Positions 44,940-57,149 of a DNA stretch of 64,000 bases are shown piece by piece; position 1 is the stretch's first letter, and every line of letters begins with the position of its first letter. The notes under the pieces are model-generated. The model searched no databases. It saw nothing but the letters and a program-made list of their open reading frames with translations, and was not told the origin of the DNA. The stretch lies in contig NW_023503608.1 in assembly GCF_014529535.1 (NCBI RefSeq), positions 12,574,501 to 12,638,500 on the forward strand. The letters run 5' to 3'. Made by a program: the position numbers and the translations under genes. This DNA is from Bradysia coprophila (lineage: Eukaryota > Arthropoda > Insecta > Diptera > Sciaridae).

Positions 44940-45144
44940 ATTATATCACACACACCACTAACTCGAAAACGTGAACTTTGCTTTGCTTTTGACGTTATGA
45001 GACCCTTTAATTTTGACATTAAGAGTCATTTTTAACTGTCTGTACATGGAGCTGTCACACACACATTTAAATATATGATTTTTCATTTTAATTTGTTAGT
45101 TTGTTCTATTGTTGTTCTGTTGAGAGGATTTTATTTCCAATTTT

Positions 45145-45399
45145 GTGGTTAACGTTATTAATGACCTCCTGAGGATGTCTAATGAGGTAGAATATAATGC
45201 TGAAGGTCTCGCCGATGTCATTGTTATCCTATTAATGGAGAAATTTGAGGAAACACTATGTGCACTCATGAAATCAGCAATTAGAATTGTGGAGACATGG
45301 AGACATCCGCAAATGACAAAATTAGTACTCTTCACCAATAAGAGAAAGACAAAAAATATGAAACTTTCGAAACTAAACGGAATAAAACTGAATCTATAA
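45145..45399 (+). mobile_element. Remnant of a Jockey/R1-like LINE reverse transcriptase
   Basis: One open frame carries GLADVIVILLMEKFEETLCA then SAIRIVETW, TKLVLFTNKRK and LNGIKLNL. This matches the stretch around the polymerase YADD motif and the following GLxxNPxKTExVxFT.KRK region of Jockey/R1-type elements. The second catalytic Asp has become Val (ADV) and flanking RT blocks are absent, so it is dead. Confidence 0.65.
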
Positions 45400-45499
45400 G
45401 ATCGAGTGAAATAACTGGGTCCAATTCTATGTTACTACTAATGCCCACTGACACTAACTAGTGCTCACCGCAGTATTTTACTAACACAAAATTCATTTT

Positions 45500-46150
45500 G
45501 AACAATTTCAAATAATAGATTCGATTCTTTAAGTAAGTGTCTGAATCCAGTAAATATGGATTGTCCTGGAAGGTACATTGGTCACACAAAGCAGAGATTA
45601 TGCAATAGGACGTACAGGCATGCACTGGACATTAGAAATGAAAAAATGGAAGGATCATCTATGTTAACACAACATGCTTTGACGAATAATCACAAGTTTG
45701 ACATGGAAAATATCGAAGTTCTGGAACATTTTGATAAGTATTGGTCGAGGATAACAGCGGAGGCAATCCACATTTTGAAAGAACCAGATGCTGTTAACCA
45801 TCGGAGAGATTGTAATAACATCCACGCATCGTATGTCAACATTTTTAAAAAGCATCCGAACACGAAATGAGATTTTGTCTTTTGACAACGCTGGCGATAT
45901 GTGCTAATGAAATTCTGGTCATAAATCTAAGGCTGGAAGAATTTGACCCAATTAGTTTGTTTACGTTTTTTGCAATGACTCTGTGATATTTTCACGTAAT
46001 TTTTTTTTAATTTAGTTTTTAAGTTATTTTACGGTAATTTGTGATAGATTTTGCTAATGTTATTAGAGTATTTAGAATTCTACCTTTATATATTGTTACA
46101 TCCTGAAGAAGCTCTCAATAAATGAGCGAAATATTGCGACAATAAACTTC
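45500..46150 (+). mobile_element. 3' end of a Penelope-like retroelement with GIY-YIG endonuclease
   Basis: The frame from about 45535 to the stop at 45868-45870 shows CPGRYIGHTKQRLCNRTYRH (the YIG half of GIY-YIG with the catalytic Arg region), ALTNNHKFDMENIEVL, the conserved Glu in SRITAEAIHI and the Asn in NHRRDCNN. This is the single-strand endonuclease domain found C-terminal to the RT of Penelope-like elements. The RT part is missing (5' truncation). The 3' UTR is AT-rich and ends near 46150, directly before another repeat that begins at 46158. Confidence 0.8.
46103..46144 (+). ncRNA. Hammerhead-ribozyme-like motif at the Penelope 3' end (degenerate)
   Basis: CTGAAGA (46103-46109) is followed by a GCTC/GAGC stem (46111-46114 with 46124-46127), GAAA (46128-46131), and a TATTG/CAATA stem (46132-46136 with 46140-46144). 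Penelope-like elements are known to carry hammerhead motifs with CUGANGA...GAAA cores. Departures here are an extra A at 46110, no U at the cleavage-site position after the last stem, and no visible stem I, so activity is doubtful. Confidence 0.35.
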
Positions 46151-46157
46151 GTTTTTA

Positions 46158-46942
46158 GCCCCGTACGAAGTACAAAGGGGCTTATAGGATTACGATGCCG
46201 TGTGTAATTGATGGAATTCGAAGCAGACGGTAAGGGCAAAGTGTTTGCATATGTTCATAGATGACGAATCCGCAATAAAAATTTTGTCTGTCCGTCTGTC
46301 CGTCTGTCCTTCTGTCAGTCTGTCCGTCTGTCCGTCTGTCCGTCACGTCGATATCTTGAGTAAATCAAATCTGATTTCAATTTTTTTTTTCCTGAAAGAT
46401 AGTCGAAATAGTGAGGCTAAGTTCGAAGATGGGCATATTCGGGTCGGCCCTTCGTGAGTCAATACCAATCCAGGAAAAAAAAGTTTTTTTTAAATCGGGT
46501 GCGTGGACCATGAGTTAGGGCCTTAGAAGTGAAATGCTACTAGGGCCCTATGTGTATTTTACATAGAACTCGAGTAAATTTCATTCGTTTTTCGTAATTT
46601 TTGTTTGATTTGGAAGGTAATCGAAGGCCGAATAGAATGTAGTTGAAAAAAAAAAAATTGGGTCCTTGGACTAAGGCCGGTACTAGGGCCCTATGTGTAT
46701 TTTACATATAACTCGAGTAAATTTCATCCGTCTTTAGTAATTTTTGTTTCATTTGGAAGGTAATCGAAGGCCGAATAGAATGTTGTTGAAAAAAAATTAA
46801 ATTTGGGTCCTCTGACTAAGGCCGATACTAGGGCCCTATGTGTATTTATACTCAATAAATTAAAATTTTAGGGCGATTTGAAATTTTTGTTTCATTTGAA
46901 AGGAACGTCGTACGGGGCTTCGTAATTGCGCTATGCGCAATT
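46158..46942 (+). mobile_element. DINE-1/HINE-like repeat, shorter third copy
   Basis: It starts GCCCCGTACGAAGTAC, has (GTCY)n at 46286-46344, then CGATATCTTGAGTAAA, followed by three diverged copies of an ACTCGAGTAAATTTCATCCG / TTTTTGTTTCATTTGGAAGG module (about 46560, 46690, 46850). Near the end CGTACGGGGCTT precedes the hairpin ATTGCGCTATGCGCAAT (46925-46941) and CTAAG. The layout is the same as copies 1 and 2, but the sequence is clearly diverged: a separate subfamily. Confidence 0.65.
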
Positions 46943-49900
46943 TCTAAGATGTACACATTCCATAATAATTTTACTTTAACTACATTAACCGGCGTAATAG
47001 GCTTACGGTCAAAGTAGGGTGACAGACGCACTAGGGTCACGTACGCAATAGATATACGGGTTTGTACGGGGCTCAGTAGCAGCAAACGCTCCGACTGTTC
47101 TGATGGCTCGTTTCGTTGGTTTTTCTGCCGATACACCCAAGTAAAAATACCAACAATTTGATTGGACGGCAAAGTAAATTCCAAATATATAGTAAATATT
47201 TGGCAGCTTTGTGTCTATAATGCTATACTTATACACTGTTAGCACAAACAGTAATTCGCACACGTAACTTGAATTGAGTGCATCACTAATGTTCAGTACA
47301 ATGACCTTTTAAAACATAATTTACTTTGGACTTTTCTTTAAACCCATCAATATCATAAAATTCCACATCAATTCGTAAATCATTAATGACGGGTTTTTAC
47401 GCTAGTGTTATCTATAATTTCCTTCAACGAAAAGTTAAGATCACGACTTCCAATCTCAATCACAAATATACTTTCAGACTAACAAAAACTCAAAAGAAAG
47501 TTTTCCAACATTTTTTTTTCTACCACAATTTTTAAGATAGAAGTAAGACGAAAAAAAACGGAAAACTTTTTTCATAAAGAATTTACCGCAGAATCTTCGC
47601 ACCCAATTAGCTTTTAATGTCCTTAAGAACAGAACAATAAAAACATTTCCATTTTTTTCTCCTTCGCTTAAATAATTAATTTATTTATTTCACAATTGAA
47701 AATATGGAAAATTTACAAGAGCCAAATAAAGAAGAAAAGAAATGTTGCAGATTTTTCTTCATTGTTATCTGTTTTTTACGAACTCAACATTCTTTGGTTT
47801 TACTTGGTCGGGAAATTATGTTAAAACGAACATGATTCCACCGAGTAATTGCAGCAAATGTATTCACTACAATGCTTAGTCGTTTGATCAAGAACTGAAT
47901 AATAAAATGGAAAAAAGTCAGCAGATTGATTCTGTTTTCTTTTTCCAGCTTTGAGTAAAAGTTAAGAAAATTTTCTTTGCTTCGATAATTTTTTTTCGAC
48001 TCATTATGCAAATGAAATACGTTTCTTTTATACATTAACAACTTTTTCCGTAAAGTTTAAACATTGTTATTATAAAATAATTGCTGCTAAGACTTTTTGA
48101 TTTTACATGAACCGAATTATTATTAATTTGAAAACTTCGTTAACATAAAATGTCATAGATTGCGCAGCGAGTACACTGCATCAAGCTGATTGTAACGAAA
48201 CGGTTACCAATTAACATTTTGCCATTGCCACTATTCCAGAGCATGTATGCCTTGTTTATAGCGTTATTGGATGACAACAATGATATACGTGTCTCATTAA
48301 TGTCGCGTTATAAATTTTTGAATATGAACTTTGCAACAGTCTGACACCAAAGTTGTTAGCAAAGGTTATGCCATTATAAGGAATCTGAGATAAAATTGCG
48401 ATGTTAAGTGCTTTCGCAAATAACAAAATGTAGCTCGTGCATAACTTTTCCTTGTATAATGTCACAATCACAGTACACAAAATGTTTAAAATATTCAGCT
48501 TAATTCTCAAGAAAACATAGAAAAGATTTTTAAACTTAACTTAAGATAAGTTTCGTCTCTCCTTGGGTTTTGCTTGTTTCCATAGTTTTATGCATTCCAT
48601 CACAAAACAGTAGCGCCTCTCAGTGCCGGCCTGGCCATACTGGGAATTCGGGCGAATCCCGAAGAGGTTTTTGCATTTTTATATGAATAAAGAGCCTTTT
48701 TTGAAGTTGATGAGTGCCTTCCCGATTTGCCCAAAGGGTCTTTTGGTAGCCAGTTCGGTCCTCTTTTCATTTCGTTAATTTCACTCATACAGGTGAATGA
48801 AACGACTCTCCTTCTCCTGTTGAAATATTTGGCGAAATAGTTGCATGTTAGAATCAGGCGTTAAACACGAATAAATTTTGAATGGAACGCCTCCAAATTA
48901 ATACCAATGGTATAACCTCTCACACATAAAAAACCCTTCAAGGAGTATTTAAAAATTTTAACAACAAAAAACTAATCGAAATGTTAAGAAAGCTAATTTT
49001 TCCAAAAAAGAAAATTGCTGACCACGTTAACACGCTGACATGATATTCCAGGTCCAAGTCTATTACTTGTACGGATCTAACAGTTTTTGACATTTGATTC
49101 GAATTATTCATTTCTTTGAACATTCACTTTGCTTCATAAGTTGAACTTATTAAGAGAGTACAATGGTTTAGATTCGGGCAAAAACCAAATACTATAGCGT
49201 CATCTCTTTTAATTGAAATGAAACTAGTATTGTGTCTTCAATAACAATAGAAAATCGAACATCGAACATCATAGAAATATAGTGAAAACAAAATGGCCGC
49301 AGTGATAGAAGCAAACTTGTTTTTGATTAATTTCTTAAAAATAAAAACTTATTTAAAAAAATCGAAAACAAAATTTCGTGGTTCGTGACATAAAAAACGG
49401 TTTTGATATAGGAACTTATGTGATTATTCTCGATGTACTGCCGAAAAAATGTACCTAAAGTGGAAAAAATGTTTGCCTTGCAGTCGTGTTTTAATTGTGA
49501 AAAATATTCGTGAAAATGAAACAATATTATAAATGTGAAAACACATTTTTGTTAAGTAAGGTTCAAATTAGCCGTTCGTCTGTCTTTTCATCTCCATCTC
49601 CTCTCCGTCTCCACACGTAAGAGTGAGTGCGACGTTTCTCTATATGTTTCTTTTGTTTTGTTAGTACACATAAAAACTTTAATTGCAATGATTGTACATG
49701 GTCTTATTTCAACCGGATGTTATTCGTAGAGTTCAGAGATCAAGAGTGTCTTATCAAAATTTTACTTATTTTTATTTATCTGTTTTATGTTCCATAATGA
49801 AAGTTTTCATTTTATAGAATAAATTTGAAATTATATGAATTTTACTTCGACTTCAATAGTCTACTACAATAATCCAAACAATATTTTGTACATAATCCGA

Positions 49901-50510
49901 AATCCGATTAAAGTGGATTATTCATTAATGTACAGAAATAATATTAGTTTCATGATATCGATGAAAAAAGAGTGTTCGGGTTCAATGCCTTCCAGACATT
50001 CAGACGTTCAATATAAATACATATCAAAACAATAGATTGATTCGTGTTTATTCATTAAATTTCACATGGCTTCTTTTGACATTTATGTCGACTATAGGTA
50101 CATGCACAACAATACGATATCGACGAATCTTACAACTTGAGGGTCCGTACCTAAAGTACGTACGCGTGTACTATCGTTTTATTAACTCCCCTTGCGTATA
50201 CGATTTTGTATTTAAAAAAAAATCTTTTTTTTTTGTACGACTAATCATAATCGTTTCAATTTCCATACAGACACATACACACCAATTATGAAAAATCACG
50301 GCATTATTTTAGTATTCTCCGAAAAATTGTTCCATACATAACAAAAGAATTTTGTCGGAAAAGCAAATTGAACAAAAAGAAATAAAACGATACGATCGTA
50401 TCAGATAATTATCTCTTTACTTAAAATTTTATTTGTGCAAAATTATTCAGCATACCTCCTTTCTACGGCCATTGTCATAGAGAATTTAAATATAAAGCAA
50501 GATCAACTAG
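46943..50510. other. AT-rich stretch without recognisable genes
   Basis: Only short chance ORFs. At 48621 the sequence CAGTGCCGGCCTGGCCATAC, followed by a GGGATTCGGGC-type inverted patch, resembles a hAT-transposon terminus (CAGTGCCGG...), but no partner end was found. Confidence 0.35.
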
Positions 50511-52350
50511 GCCCCACCACTTGGGTGGGTCATTTCCCTTGACTGACTGACTTTCAATAATTCCAGTCCCAGTTGACTTACCATTTTTAAAAAAGCTGGT
50601 GTTTTTAAGAACATAAAATTATAGTCAGATGAAAAAGCGAAACAAGAATGGTCTATTTGCTACATCATTAATTGAGTATCTCTTTTATTTTCACTGAGCG
50701 TTTAGAAACTCAAAATTAATTTAATTTTCTCAGGAGCTGCGTGAATCGAAGGTTCAGCGAGCGATGTTTTACATCCAATAAATATGAGTACTTAAAAACG
50801 CTTTTAAAGTGGTATATTTCTTGCCTACCTCTTGAATAAATTAAACTTGTGTGAATTACGGCCCTCGCTTCTGGCCGCAAAGTTCACACTCGTTCAAATA
50901 TTCATAAGCCTAAGCATGGAAAATAGGAAATTATAACACGATGTGATCAGGAGAGGTATTTTTGAGTATGTTATACATATACTGAGAAGAATACAAATAA
51001 ACAATATTTACAACGATTGAATATTGTCTCCTTAAAAGTGCAATGAGGCAATGAGTGGAAGGTCCAGCGAGGTACATTTAACACCCAATATTAGTCTCCG
51101 ATATAGTCTACAAAAAGCGCTGAAAAGGTGGCGTATTTCCTGCCTACCTCTTGAAAAAATATAACTCGTGTGAATTACGCAAAGTTCACACTCGTTCAAA
51201 CATTTTAGGAACGAAAAAAATTCTTTTAAGAATACGGATTTCACGCAAAAATTGTCGTATACTAGTCCAATTAAATTCCAATGTTCGAGTTTAACCACAT
51301 GAATTACGCTACTGGTCGAAATTGATTTTTGAAGCCTCTGAGAATTACTAGAGCTATCGGTTTCTCAAGCAAGCAAGCAAAAACTCTTTTGGGAAGTATA
51401 TCTTAATTGTTAGACCAGAAATCCAGAATTTCACAACTCGTCAAATAAGAAATTTTTCTGGAAATCCGTTGCAAAAATGTCGTGGTATAACAAGTTGTAT
51501 TTACAATTACTCCAAACTCACTACTCCAATATCATTCTCTGTCAATTAAAACAAAAAATTTGAAAATCGGGTAAAAATTACTCAAATTATCGCGCGGTAA
51601 CAAGAGAAAGCGTCTGTGTAGAATATCTCCCATCTCGTTGTTCGAACATTATCCATCTGCAAACTCAGCCTCAAGAGTTTCAATCTTCGTCGATTTAGAC
51701 AAAATCTTTGAAAATCGGATAAGAATTATGGAAGCTATCGCGGTAACAAGTAAAAAATTTTCTTGAGGATTACTCCCATCTCATTACCCCAATATTGCCC
51801 ATCTACGAACTTAACCTCATGATTTTCATTCTCCGTCGATTAAAACCAAAATTTTGAAAATCGGTAAAGAATTACTCGAGTTATCGAGTCCACAAGGAAA
51901 AGCGTCTGTGTAGAATTTCTCCCATCTCGTTGTTCTAACATTATCCATCTGCAAACTTAACCTCAAGAATTTCAATCTTCGTCGAATAACACACAAAATT
52001 TGAAAATCTGATAAGAATTAGGGAAGTTATCGCGGTAACAAGGAATAAAATTCTCTTGAGAATTACTCCCATCTCATTACCCCAATATTGCCCATCTACG
52101 AACTTAACCTCATGATTTTCATTCTCCTTCGATTAAAACCAAAATTTTGCAAATCGGTAAAGAATTACTCGAGTTATCGAGTCCACAAGTGTACGGACGT
52201 TTTCTGTATTTAACGTTTTTTGCCAATGTAGAACATTTTCAAAATATCAAAGTGAACTTAGCGTTACGGACATTTAAGGGTATTTTCTTTCATAAGACCC
52301 TGACTTTCAGTCAAGGGAATAAAGACCCTGACTTTCAGTCAAGGGAATAA
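50511..52350 (+). mobile_element. 1.8-kb TIR repeat, copy A (TTCCCTTGACTG ends)
   Basis: The lead motif CCCCACCACTTGGGTGGGTC at 50512 is followed by TTCCCTTGACTG, whose exact inverse CAGTCAAGGGAA ends the unit near 52348. Internally there are two versions of a GTGTGAATTACG...TTCACACTCGTTCAAA block (about 50850-50900 and 51165-51205) and the tandem block at 51555-52195. The last 28 bp (AGACCCTGACTTTCAGTCAA + GGGAATAA) are perfectly duplicated at 52295-52322 and 52323-52350. There is no ORF; it looks non-autonomous. A related copy lies at 61251-62975. Confidence 0.6.
51555..52195. repeat. Tandem block: 292-bp repeat made of two related half-units of about 145 bp
   Basis: CGTCTGTGTAGAAT recurs at 51611 and 51903, and AATATTGCCCATCTACGAAC at 51791 and 52084, giving a period of about 292 bp. 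Each half-unit has the order TCTCCCATCT.. CCATCTRCRAACT.. ACCTCAWGA.. TTCRTCGAT.. AAAATYGG.. ATTACTCGAGTTATCG, so the repeat is a dimer of an older unit. Its last module is the reverse complement of the core found in the HINE-like elements. Confidence 0.75.
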
Positions 52351-52423
52351 CCAAATTCGAGTTTTCTTATGAGTCACTAGTCGTTGTATTAAAAAACCTG
52401 TTACCCAACATTGCACTACTCAT

Positions 52424-52525
52424 TACGATCGAAGTACTGGGGGATACAAGAGGCTGCATACACCGTTTGTAACACATGTAATTCGACACATAATGCAAGG
52501 GCAAAGCCTTTGTTGATGAAACAAT
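52424..52525 (+). repeat. Truncated 5' end of a DINE-1/HINE-like repeat
   Basis: TACGATCGAAGTACTGGGGG, then ATACA.., CGTTTGTAACAC, AATTCGACAC and AAGGGCAAAGCCTTTG follow the starts at 4262 and 46158, then similarity stops. It is an old, isolated fragment beginning about 75 bases after the end of the TIR repeat. Confidence 0.5.
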
Positions 52526-52879
52526 CTGGGTAAAATCGTAAAATATAGTATATAACGTACGAAATGCCTCAGAGTTTATGTACTGGCCATCCACCAAAAT
52601 AATCCGAGTTCGATTCCTGTGTCAGACATTTACACATAAAAATTTTCTAGCGATTATCTCATTGGTAACGATCTAAAGTTCACCCAAGCTTCATAACTTG
52701 GGTAGTTGCAGTGTGTTTGGTGGCTTCAATGATGTACACAGTGAATGACTCGTATCACGTAACTTTAAAACGATAAATTTTCGTGAATACATCAGCCTGC
52801 TTTCAGCAAAATACCAATTAAGCACTAAACTTTACTCAGAGAGTGTTTGAGTGGATCGAGGTGTAGTTTAGAAGCTACG

Positions 52880-53231
52880 TTAAGAGCAATGGACGGACCC
52901 TTTGTAAATTTGTAGCCTACACATTAGGCGGAAAAATTCGTTTTTTCGATGATTTCTCTGAAGCAAAATCTTATTTTTTAGTAAAACCATTAAAAGACTC
53001 AAAAATGTGTTAACGTTAAAAGAAATGTTGGTTCGTAAGTCATAGCTTTACCCACATAAATATATGCAATCTGCAAAAGTGTGGATAAGTTATCATCCAT
53101 AAACCAATTTTCCTTTAAAAATAACAATTTTTGGGTGGTTTTACTTTTTCAAAAAAACTTTTTGGTTCAGATAAATCATTTTTTCCGCCTAAATTTAGGC
53201 TAAAAATTTGCAAAGGGTCCATTGCTCTTAA
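52880..53231. mobile_element. Foldback MITE flanked by TTAA
   Basis: TTAAGAGCAATGGACGGACC, CTTTGTAAATTT and GCCTACACATTAGGCGGAAA are inverted at the right end (TTCCGCCTAAATTTAGGC, AATTTGCAAAGGGTCCATTG, CTCTTAA). Both ends include TTAA, the target of piggyBac-like transposases. 352 bp, no ORF. Confidence 0.7.
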
Positions 53232-56200
53232 GCCAGTGTTTGGAATAACATTGAACTTGTTATTGGCCGTAAATTACTGTTAGTGTGTCTCATAGAAGGC
53301 TTACTATTGGTAATTTATTTACCAAATTTACTGAAATTTACCAAAATGCATTCAGGAAATTTCAGTAAATATCGGTAAATTTTTGTAAATTTCTCGTAAA
53401 TTTCAGTAAATGCGGTAAATACATTTACCAATGACAGGCCCTGCCTAAACAAACAAACAATTGCCGGAAAATATCTTGCTGTTGTGAAGGGTTGTTGCCT
53501 TGCCCTACTCACTTTTGTCTGTGTTATCCTTTTTAAAGAAATTACTTTGTAAGAAAACAACTACTTCATTAACAACTTAATACGATCATTAATATTCCGA
53601 TTAACTACACGCATCACTAAATCAATGATTCTATCAATAACCTCAGTGATTTCTATTCAGAAAAATGTGTTGAATTATTTCGTTCGTACAGCTTTATTTT
53701 CCGGGAAAAAAATACTGAAAAATAAAAATGATAAATAACACATGACGTTGGCAAAATATATGGCAGCATAATATACTTACATATTTAATATATAATATAA
53801 AAAAATAATCAATTTGTTCACATCAACATTATCTATCGCAACGCAATAATTATTTGTCTGAACAATAAATAATGATGGTTCAAATAGGTTACAAGAATTT
53901 GAACAAAAACTGTACGTGATGATATAACACGAGCATTGGATTGATGGGGAAAGGAGGGAAAAAATAAACAGACATCAGCAAACATAGCCGTTGTACATGA
54001 GAACTTTATTTTGCTATTGTGCGAACCGAATTTTCACATACTCATCCAACGTTCAGAAGGTGTTTGTGGGCCAACGAACGAGACTCCAAAAACAATTTTC
54101 GAATTTCGAAATTTATGTTTGATTTTATTCTCAGATGTGTTTGCTGAGGGGAACGAACAATTCTTGCCAAGTTTCACAATTCATTTCCTACACGACCAGT
54201 GTACTCGCAGCGACGCGAGAGTAGTATGCCCACACATTACATCTCAGTTCGACGGAACATGCGCTCTGATGGTGTTATTCCAAATAAAATTTCTATTTTT
54301 CAAATAACACTGGAGAATGGAAAATGTCCCAATAACACAATTCACTTTACCATATCTAATGAAAATACGTATACAAAAAGTCGAATGTTGTATCATGCAC
54401 TTTCAACGACTAGGACTTTTTGTTTCCAAACACAACGCATAATCCTGAAATCCTTAATATGAATGTAGGGAAAAAGAGACATTGTAAAAAAAAAATTACG
54501 AGCCTGCGCGCACGTTCAACTTTCAAAGATGTTCAACTGCTTGCCGAGACCAGATAGATGAAGTAAAATTTCAACTTTAGTACTAAGCTAACGTTGCCGG
54601 TGGTTAGACGTATTTCAACACACTTTCTAGATATTCGATAAAGTGTCAATTTACTATTAAATTATTGTTGAAATTGTATACCACAACAAAACAGACAGGA
54701 GCTCAGAAGTGATGTGAAGCAATAAAAGTGAAATAGAAGAAAATAAATTTTCCGCAGGAAAAATGTTTGCACAGCATTGTCATTGTACAAAATGAAATAA
54801 TTTCGATGACTCTGCAGGAAGTTGTTCCCAACGATTGCTCTTGAGTTTTCTTTTCGTAATTTCGTTTTTCCCGTTTCGGACTCTCGATCCCACAACGAAC
54901 TGTTTTCATTTCGATAATGTATTGTTAATGTAAATGTGAACGAAGTGATTTAATACATATCGCAGAAAGGACGAACACACAATGTTAAATGTGGAACAAT
55001 TTATTTGCACTATAAAAAATTAACTTCAAACACAACAAACATGGATTGGATTGAATATTAAATTGTGCGGAATATTTGAAAATTTGTTTGAACCATAAAA
55101 CATAGTGATAAAAGGGATTTTAAATTAAATGGAGCTTAAATAAATATAAGTATTTTACATCAAGACTAAAATGCCAACTTTACGGCAAGCTTAACATGAT
55201 TATGCTTGAAGGGGATGTTCTTATATGAGTGTTGTGAATTCGTTTTCGAAATATATATACACATAATGAGTCGAATGGGTTATGAGCGTTAAAGCTACGC
55301 GTTGTTGAAGTGATTAAAAGTTTTTGTTGTTTTTTTAATGATTTATGTTGTCTTCTGTTTTCGATACGATATACGGATTACATGGAACGAACACTTTCAC
55401 ACAAAGTATGTATACATTCTGGAACATTTTCCCATTTGTAACTTTTATAAATTGGCTAATTGTTGTTTAGTTAAGGTTCTTTTTCGAATGACAAATTATT
55501 TATTTTTGCTTGAATCGTGAGCTAACTCACAAACATCGAAAGAACATTAGACTCCAACTTTTGTCAACTAATTTTATCATAAATTTTAAATTCGATATGT
55601 TCGAAATCGCAACTGTATTGGTAGCAAGGCTATATGAACGTTGCGAAAACCACAGACCATTCTAATCCTTTTACGGTGTTCGAATTTTATCCTTCGTCAA
55701 TGTTGGATAGGTCAATAATTAAGAATTAATCTGGTTCAATATTTTACCGTCCTCGCTTGATAGATAACAATTTGGAACTGATTATATGAGTGAGATGATT
55801 TAAAAATTCAATAATTAATTTAGATGGAACAAGTGTTAAGGATGAACGAATTAGCAAATAATTGGTCATTCATTATAAATAATGGAGCACGAATTATCTG
55901 TCCAAAACACACACACACACACAAAAAGTTTGACTGTACATTTAAACCGTTTCTATAGTGTTTGGAAAAGAATAAATTTCCTGTATCTATAAGTGGACGA
56001 AAAATATTTCAGATAAAATAGTCTCATTTCGAAAACAACATTATCAACTTTTGTTAATTGATTCAGGAACTTTTGTGCGGTTAAAGTTTCAGAAATTGTT
56101 TATGCTGCATACACACATACAGCCGTGTATCTCCAAATTTTATTTTTTATTTAACATGAAAGCGGAATGTAAATTTTATGCAGCATGGAAATGCTTCTAC

Positions 56201-56465
56201 GTTTTGCTAGCATGTAAAATGTATTCGAAACTGCACGTAAATTATTGTTGTATTTTGTTTGGTTACTCCACCCTTATACAGCCAATCTAGAAATTTAAAA
56301 AAGCGCTCAAAGTGAGAAACCATTAAATTTGACAATGAAAGGAATTATTGTTCATTAAAGGTATTTTCATGGGAAAGAGAAAAGAATGAATGAAGTTAGC
56401 AGTATTTTGTAGGTCGGCTTTCATTTCTATCAATCACAGTTAATGCAATAGTAGATTACTGTACC
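53232..56465. other. AT-rich stretch without recognisable genes
   Basis: A low-complexity AATTTACTGAAATTTACC-type patch lies at 53310-53430 and a (CA)n run at about 55905-55923. Two overlapping open frames near 54011-54462 have a few balanced segments but no motif, start context or splice support. Confidence 0.35.
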
Positions 56466-56832
56466 AGGGAAGTAATTTGATATCTCGTATCTACATACGG
56501 GCTGAAGCCCTCTGACCTTTTTACTCATCGTGATACGAAATATCAAATTATCTCCCATGTGCAGTATGCTATTATATATGTCTTTGCGTGCTAAAACAAG
56601 CATTATGCATCAGTTCGGAGAGGGAGTTTGTGTTTATCTTTGCATCGACAAATAAAATATAATATACAGCTCTGTCCCAATGTCCCAATGTTCATTTTGA
56701 CGAGTGGGAGATTGTGATCCTAAGCCGAAGGTAGGGGTGCATAATATATATTACTTTACGAGTAAGGTAAATGGTTTTCCCTAGTGAGGGAAAGGCCACA
56801 TTACCTCCCTAGTATAGTAAAGTACAATATAC
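56466..56832. repeat. Cluster of short inverted repeats
   Basis: GGGAAGTAATTTGATATCTC and GTATC at 56466 are inverted at about 56532-56557 (GATACGAAATATCAAATTAT, CTCCC). A second pair (TATTACTTTACGAGTAAGGT; CTAGTATAGTAAAGTACAAT) lies at 56748-56830. The block at about 56618-56715 (GAGGGAGTTTGTGTTTATC, CGACAAATAAAATATAATAT, TTCATTTTGACGAGTGGGAG) matches 63175-63275. Confidence 0.55.
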
Positions 56833-57149
56833 ATTCTCTTTGGTCGTTACATTGACAGATGTTTCAGTATTGCAATTTGCGTTTTAAATTCAAATATACC
56901 TTCTCTTATACGATTTACAATCGAAATTGTCCCAAAACGGAAAATCTTTATCGTAAATATCGGCAATTTTAGAAAGTAAAATTCTCGATAATATGCAAGT
57001 TTCTGGTTTGGTAGATACTTGAGGTTTTCGATTTCTGATTTTTTGTTAGATACGCACAAGGGAACGAAATGACGAAACATTAGAATCTAATATTAGATTA
57101 AACGAAATATGTGGATTGAAAATATAAACCTCAACAATTAATAAATCAG

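Noticed and set aside
48621-48660. hAT-transposon end (CAGTGCCGGCCTGG)
   Set aside because: Only one end is visible, and no inverted partner or 8-bp target duplication was found, so it was not called as an element.
52536-52625. tRNA gene suggested by GAGTTCGATTCC
   Set aside because: No D arm or anticodon arm could be folded upstream; only a box-B-like string.
54011-54462. Two overlapping ORFs of 98 and 87 codons
   Set aside because: No recognised motif, no splice sites supporting either, and two frames open over the same bases.
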